Origin: Lysobacteraceae bacterium
GTDB taxonomy: Bacteria; Pseudomonadota; Gammaproteobacteria; Xanthomonadales; Wenzhouxiangellaceae
Direction of reading: 5' to 3'
DNA length: 8,560 nt
NCBI GenBank assembly: GCA_020201235.1
Contig: JAIVHD010000145.1
Location: 1-8,560 of the forward strand
Shown piece after piece: positions 5,950-8,560 of this stretch. The number at the start of each line of letters is the position of its first letter. Within the stretch, counting starts at the first letter, position 1. A program made the translations under genes and the position numbers. The notes below the pieces were generated by a model. The model did not search any database. It was not told where the DNA came from and saw only the letters and a list, made by a program, of their open reading frames with translations.

Positions 5950-6999
5950 ATGATCCAATCTGTAAAAACCAACGGGGGCAGCCCGCAGGGCCCACCCGAC
6001 CTGACCGAAATGCTCGAGCGTCTCGGCCGCCGTGGAGGCGGGCCGTCGGGGTCGCTGATCATCGGTGCGATCATCGTGCTGGGTCTGATCTGGGCGGCCA
6101 TGACTTCGTTCTACACCGTCCAGCCCGAAGAGCGCGCGGTCGTCAAGCGCTTTGGCGCAGTCATCGGCATTAACGATCCCGGGCTGCACTTCAAGCTGCC
6201 GTTCGGTATCGACCAGGTGCAGTTCGTGGCCACCGAGCGCGTCCTCAAGCAGGAATTTGGATTCAGGACGGAGGGCACGCGCGCCAGTGGACGAACCGCC
6301 TACAGCCCGCAGCAGTTCGAGGACGAATCGCTGATGCTAACCGGCGATCTGAATATGATCGACGTCGAGTGGGTCGTGCAGTATCGCATTAACGACCCGA
6401 TCAAGTTCCTGTACCAGATGCGCGAGCCGACCCGAACGCTGCGCGACATTTCCGAATCAGTCATGCGCCGAATCGTCGGCAACATGCTCGGTTCGGAAGT
6501 CCTGACCATTGGCCGGGTGGAAATCCAGCAGCGCGCGGGCGAGGAAATCCAGACGCTGATGGACGACTACGACGCCGGCATTCGGATCAGCACGGTCGAA
6601 ATGCAGGACGTGGTGCCGCCACCAGCCGTGCAGCCAGCCTTCAATGAAGTCAACGAGGCCCGCCAGGAGCGCGAGCGCATGATCAACGAAGCGCAAAAGC
6701 GCGTCAACCAGGAAATCCCCAACGCCGAGGGTGCTGCATTGAGGACCGTGGCCGAGGCCCAAGGCTACGCTACCGAACGGGTCAACCGCGCGCTTGGCGA
6801 GAGTGTGCGATTCTCGGCCGTGCTGGCCGAATACCAGCAGGCGCCGGATGTTACCCGCTCGCGCCTATACCTGGAAACGCTCAACGAGGTGCTGCCGGGC
6901 ATCGGCCAGATCCTGGTCGTCCAGGACGGCCAGGCCGGGCCGTTGCCGCTGCTCAATGTCAACCGCCAGGCCGCGCGTGCGGCCGGGGGTGAACAATGA
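5950..6999 (+). CDS. hflK: FtsH protease modulator subunit HflK
   Basis: HflK is a membrane-anchored SPFH/prohibitin-family protein that assembles with HflC into a large periplasmic complex around the AAA protease FtsH and modulates its activity. The 349-residue product has the expected layout. A Gly/Pro-rich cytoplasmic N terminus (about 1-34) precedes one membrane helix (about 35-54, SLIIGAIIVLGLIWAAM). The SPFH domain starts at FYTVQPEERAVVKRFG and includes GLHFKLPFGID, MLTGDLNMIDVEWVVQYRI and RRIVGNMLGSEVLT. A long charged helix follows (ARQERERMINEAQKRVNQE), then the C-terminal segment SRLYLETLNEVLPG. It is shorter than E. coli HflK (419 residues), mainly at the termini. AAGGGA (5935-5940), nine bases before the ATG, supports the start; AGGA abutting the ATG is too close. 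The stop overlaps hflC by ATGA. hfq and hflX, common upstream neighbours, are absent. Confidence 0.96.
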   Translation: MIQSVKTNGGSPQGPPDLTEMLERLGRRGGGPSGSLIIGAIIVLGLIWAAMTSFYTVQPEERAVVKRFGAVIGINDPGLHFKLPFGIDQVQFVATERVLKQEFGFRTEGTRASGRTAYSPQQFEDESLMLTGDLNMIDVEWVVQYRINDPIKFLYQMREPTRTLRDISESVMRRIVGNMLGSEVLTIGRVEIQQRAGEEIQTLMDDYDAGIRISTVEMQDVVPPPAVQPAFNEVNEARQERERMINEAQKRVNQEIPNAEGAALRTVAEAQGYATERVNRALGESVRFSAVLAEYQQAPDVTRSRLYLETLNEVLPGIGQILVVQDGQAGPLPLLNVNRQAARAAGGEQ

Positions 7000-7940
7000 A
7001 GCCGGCCGTCTTTGCAATCATCGCCATTGTTCTGGTGGCGTTCGGAAACTTCGTCCTGTATACCGTCGATGAGGCCGAGCAGGCCATCATTGTGCAGTTC
7101 GGCCAGCCCATGGGCGACGTCGTGACCGAGCCGGGCCTGAAGTTTAAGCTGCCGTGGCAGCAGGTGCGATACTTCGACAAGCGCCTGCTGGTCTGGGACG
7201 GCGACGTTACGCAGATTCCGACGCTGGGGCGCGAGTTCATCCTGGTCGATACCACCGCGCGCTGGCGGATCGCCGATCCGCTGCTGTTTCTGACCAGCGT
7301 GCGCGATGAGCTGGGCGCGCGCACCCGGCTCGATGACATCGTCGATTCAGTCGTGCGCGACATGGTGTCCTCGACCGAGCTCGAGGAAATCATTCGCTCC
7401 AAGGACTGGGAGGTCAATGTCGAGGAACTCGACGACCCGGCCCTGGCCGATCGCGGCGATGTCAACCTGGAGATGCAGCCCAAGCTTGGTCGTGAGTTGC
7501 TGGAGGAGGAAATTCTTGCCCGCGCGCGCGACTCCATGCCCGATCTCGGCATCGAGCTCGACGATGTGCGCATTAAGCGCGTCAACTACATCGACTCGGT
7601 TCGACGCCAGGTTGAAAGCCGGATGATTGCCGAACGCCAATCGATCGCCGAGCGGTTTCGATCTGAGGGGCGTGGCCGAAGCCAGGAGATTCTCGGTAAC
7701 ATGGAGCGCGACCTGCGCAGGATTCAGTCCGAGGCAGCACGCGAGGCCGAGGAAATCCGCGGCAACGCCGATGCTGAGGCAACCCGCATCTACGGCCAGG
7801 CCTTCGGTGCCGACCCGGAGTTCTACTCGTTCTTCCGCACGCTTGAAAGCTACCGTGCGCTGGGCGGGAACAGCACGTTGATGCTGCGTGCCGATTCTGA
7901 TTTCTTCCGTTATCTCGAGGAGTCGCAGGCCCAGGATTGA
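6996..7940 (+). CDS. hflC: FtsH protease modulator subunit HflC
   Basis: HflC is the partner of HflK in the SPFH complex that encloses and regulates FtsH. The 314-residue product begins with a membrane helix that leaves almost no cytoplasmic tail (about residues 3-22, VFAIIAIVLVAFGNFVLYTV). The SPFH domain follows with EAEQAIIVQFGQP, EPGLKFKLPW and FDKRLLVWDGD. Later come the conserved IKRVNY segment (after ELDDVR), a charged helical stretch with RMIAERQSIAERFRSEG, and the family C terminus AFGADPEFYSFFRTLESYR. Its ATG overlaps the hflK stop (ATGA), with GGGGGTG (6985-6991) just upstream, indicating translational coupling in one operon. Length is typical. The next gene is a nuclease 260 bases away, so hflC probably ends the operon, though I see no clear intrinsic terminator. 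Confidence 0.95.
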   Translation: MKPAVFAIIAIVLVAFGNFVLYTVDEAEQAIIVQFGQPMGDVVTEPGLKFKLPWQQVRYFDKRLLVWDGDVTQIPTLGREFILVDTTARWRIADPLLFLTSVRDELGARTRLDDIVDSVVRDMVSSTELEEIIRSKDWEVNVEELDDPALADRGDVNLEMQPKLGRELLEEEILARARDSMPDLGIELDDVRIKRVNYIDSVRRQVESRMIAERQSIAERFRSEGRGRSQEILGNMERDLRRIQSEAAREAEEIRGNADAEATRIYGQAFGADPEFYSFFRTLESYRALGGNSTLMLRADSDFFRYLEESQAQD

Positions 7941-8200
7941 CCAGGGTTCCGCCAGCACGGGCGGGTGTCGGCGGCCATATGCTATAGCCCGCTTTATGCA
8001 CCACCCCGCCGTCACGAGGTGCCGCCAGGTGGCGTGGTGAATCAGGCGGGTTTGGCGGACGCGCTCGGCAAAGGCGTTCGCGCCGGTCCCGGCGGGTTCG
8101 GTGGCCTCCTGATCGGCCTGTTAGCCTCGGTATGGAAACAAAAGCTCACCCGGATCGCCTATCATCCGGATTCTCGCCGAATCGGAACAGGTTGTCACCA

Positions 8201-8560
8201 ATGAAAAACTGGATTGCTTTGCTGGGTGCCCTGCTGCTGTGCAGCCAGGCGCATGGATGGGGTGTGACCGGGCATCGCGTCTCGGCCGAAATCGCCGAGC
8301 GTTACCTGACACCAAAGACGCGGCACGGCGTGACCGCCATCCTCGGGCGCGAGACCCTGGCGCAGGCTTCGACCTGGCCGGATTTTATGCGCGCCGACCC
8401 GGATGAATTCTGGCAGGTTACGGCCAACCCCTGGCACTACGTTACGGTGCCACCTGGCAAGCAATACAACGAAGTTGGGGCACCGCCGCAGGGCGATGCC
8501 ATGAGCGCGCTGAAGAAATTCTCCGCGCAGATTCATGATCCGGACAGCACGCTCTACGAA
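8201..8560 (+). CDS. Secreted S1/P1-type nuclease, N-terminal part
   Basis: This is the first 120 codons of a zinc-dependent S1/P1 nuclease, a family that hydrolyses single-stranded DNA and RNA and, in P1, also acts as a 3'-nucleotidase. The frame stays open to the window edge. Residues 1-19 form a signal peptide ending in AHG, which places Trp20 (WGVTGH) at the mature N terminus. In the family that Trp binds zinc through its free amino group. Other visible metal-ligand candidates are His25 (GH), Asp61 (WPD) and His79 (WHY). The product should therefore be exported to the periplasm or medium. The ATG is preceded by a modest site, ACAGG (8187-8191), nine bases upstream. The C-terminal ligands lie beyond the window, so intactness cannot be judged. 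Confidence 0.92.
   Translation, partial: MKNWIALLGALLLCSQAHGWGVTGHRVSAEIAERYLTPKTRHGVTAILGRETLAQASTWPDFMRADPDEFWQVTANPWHYVTVPPGKQYNEVGAPPQGDAMSALKKFSAQIHDPDSTLYE

Noticed and set aside
7965..8204. 79-codon plus-strand open frame between hflC and the nuclease gene
   Set aside because: It has no ribosome-binding site or family resemblance, contains Gly/Pro-rich sequence typical of chance frames in GC-rich DNA, and runs into the nuclease start. The 260-base gap otherwise shows only the weak inverted repeat at 8150-8169.

Overview
The window is GC-rich and densely coding, and reads as chromosomal DNA of a gammaproteobacterium. This rests on the gammaproteobacterial form of OppF, an adjacent hflK-hflC pair, a DUF2959 lipoprotein and a secreted tricorn-type protease. 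Placement near Wenzhouxiangellaceae/Xanthomonadales-like lineages is a guess. I see no CRISPR array, insertion sequence, rRNA or complete tRNA.

Layout. (1) Bases 1-553 hold the 3' part of an oligopeptide ABC transporter ATPase (oppF). (2) Bases 554-1081 are a gene-free stretch with an intergenic repeat (copy A plus a decayed partial copy) and an 83-bp imperfect palindrome. (3) Bases 1082-4310 hold a large exported tricorn-type S41 protease gene. It is broken near 3620-3640 by what looks like an internal deletion plus frameshift, so the His and Ser catalytic motifs lie in different reading frames. A clear intrinsic terminator follows at 4377-4401. (4) Bases 4585-5238 encode a DUF2959 lipoprotein. 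(5) Bases 5297-5629 (minus) encode a small two-helix membrane protein, convergent with the lipoprotein gene. (6) Bases 5630-5949 form a divergent intergenic region with a perfect 22-bp palindrome and a second full copy (B) of the repeat. (7) Bases 5950-7940 hold hflK and hflC, overlapping by ATGA. (8) After a 260-base gap, bases 8201-8560 hold the start of a secreted S1/P1-type nuclease.

How the genes relate. Most loosely fit a cell-envelope and degradation theme: peptide uptake (OppF), periplasmic proteolysis (tricorn homologue), modulation of the membrane protease FtsH (HflKC), and an exported nuclease. Apart from hflKC they appear to be separate transcription units, and nothing shows that they form one system. 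hflKC lacks its common hfq-hflX neighbours upstream.

I found no convincing new multi-gene system. The points most worth following up are the 115-bp intergenic repeat (two ungapped copies with about 12 differences, conserved hairpin potential, and one copy ending 50 bases before hflK), the 83-bp palindrome, and the disrupted protease gene.
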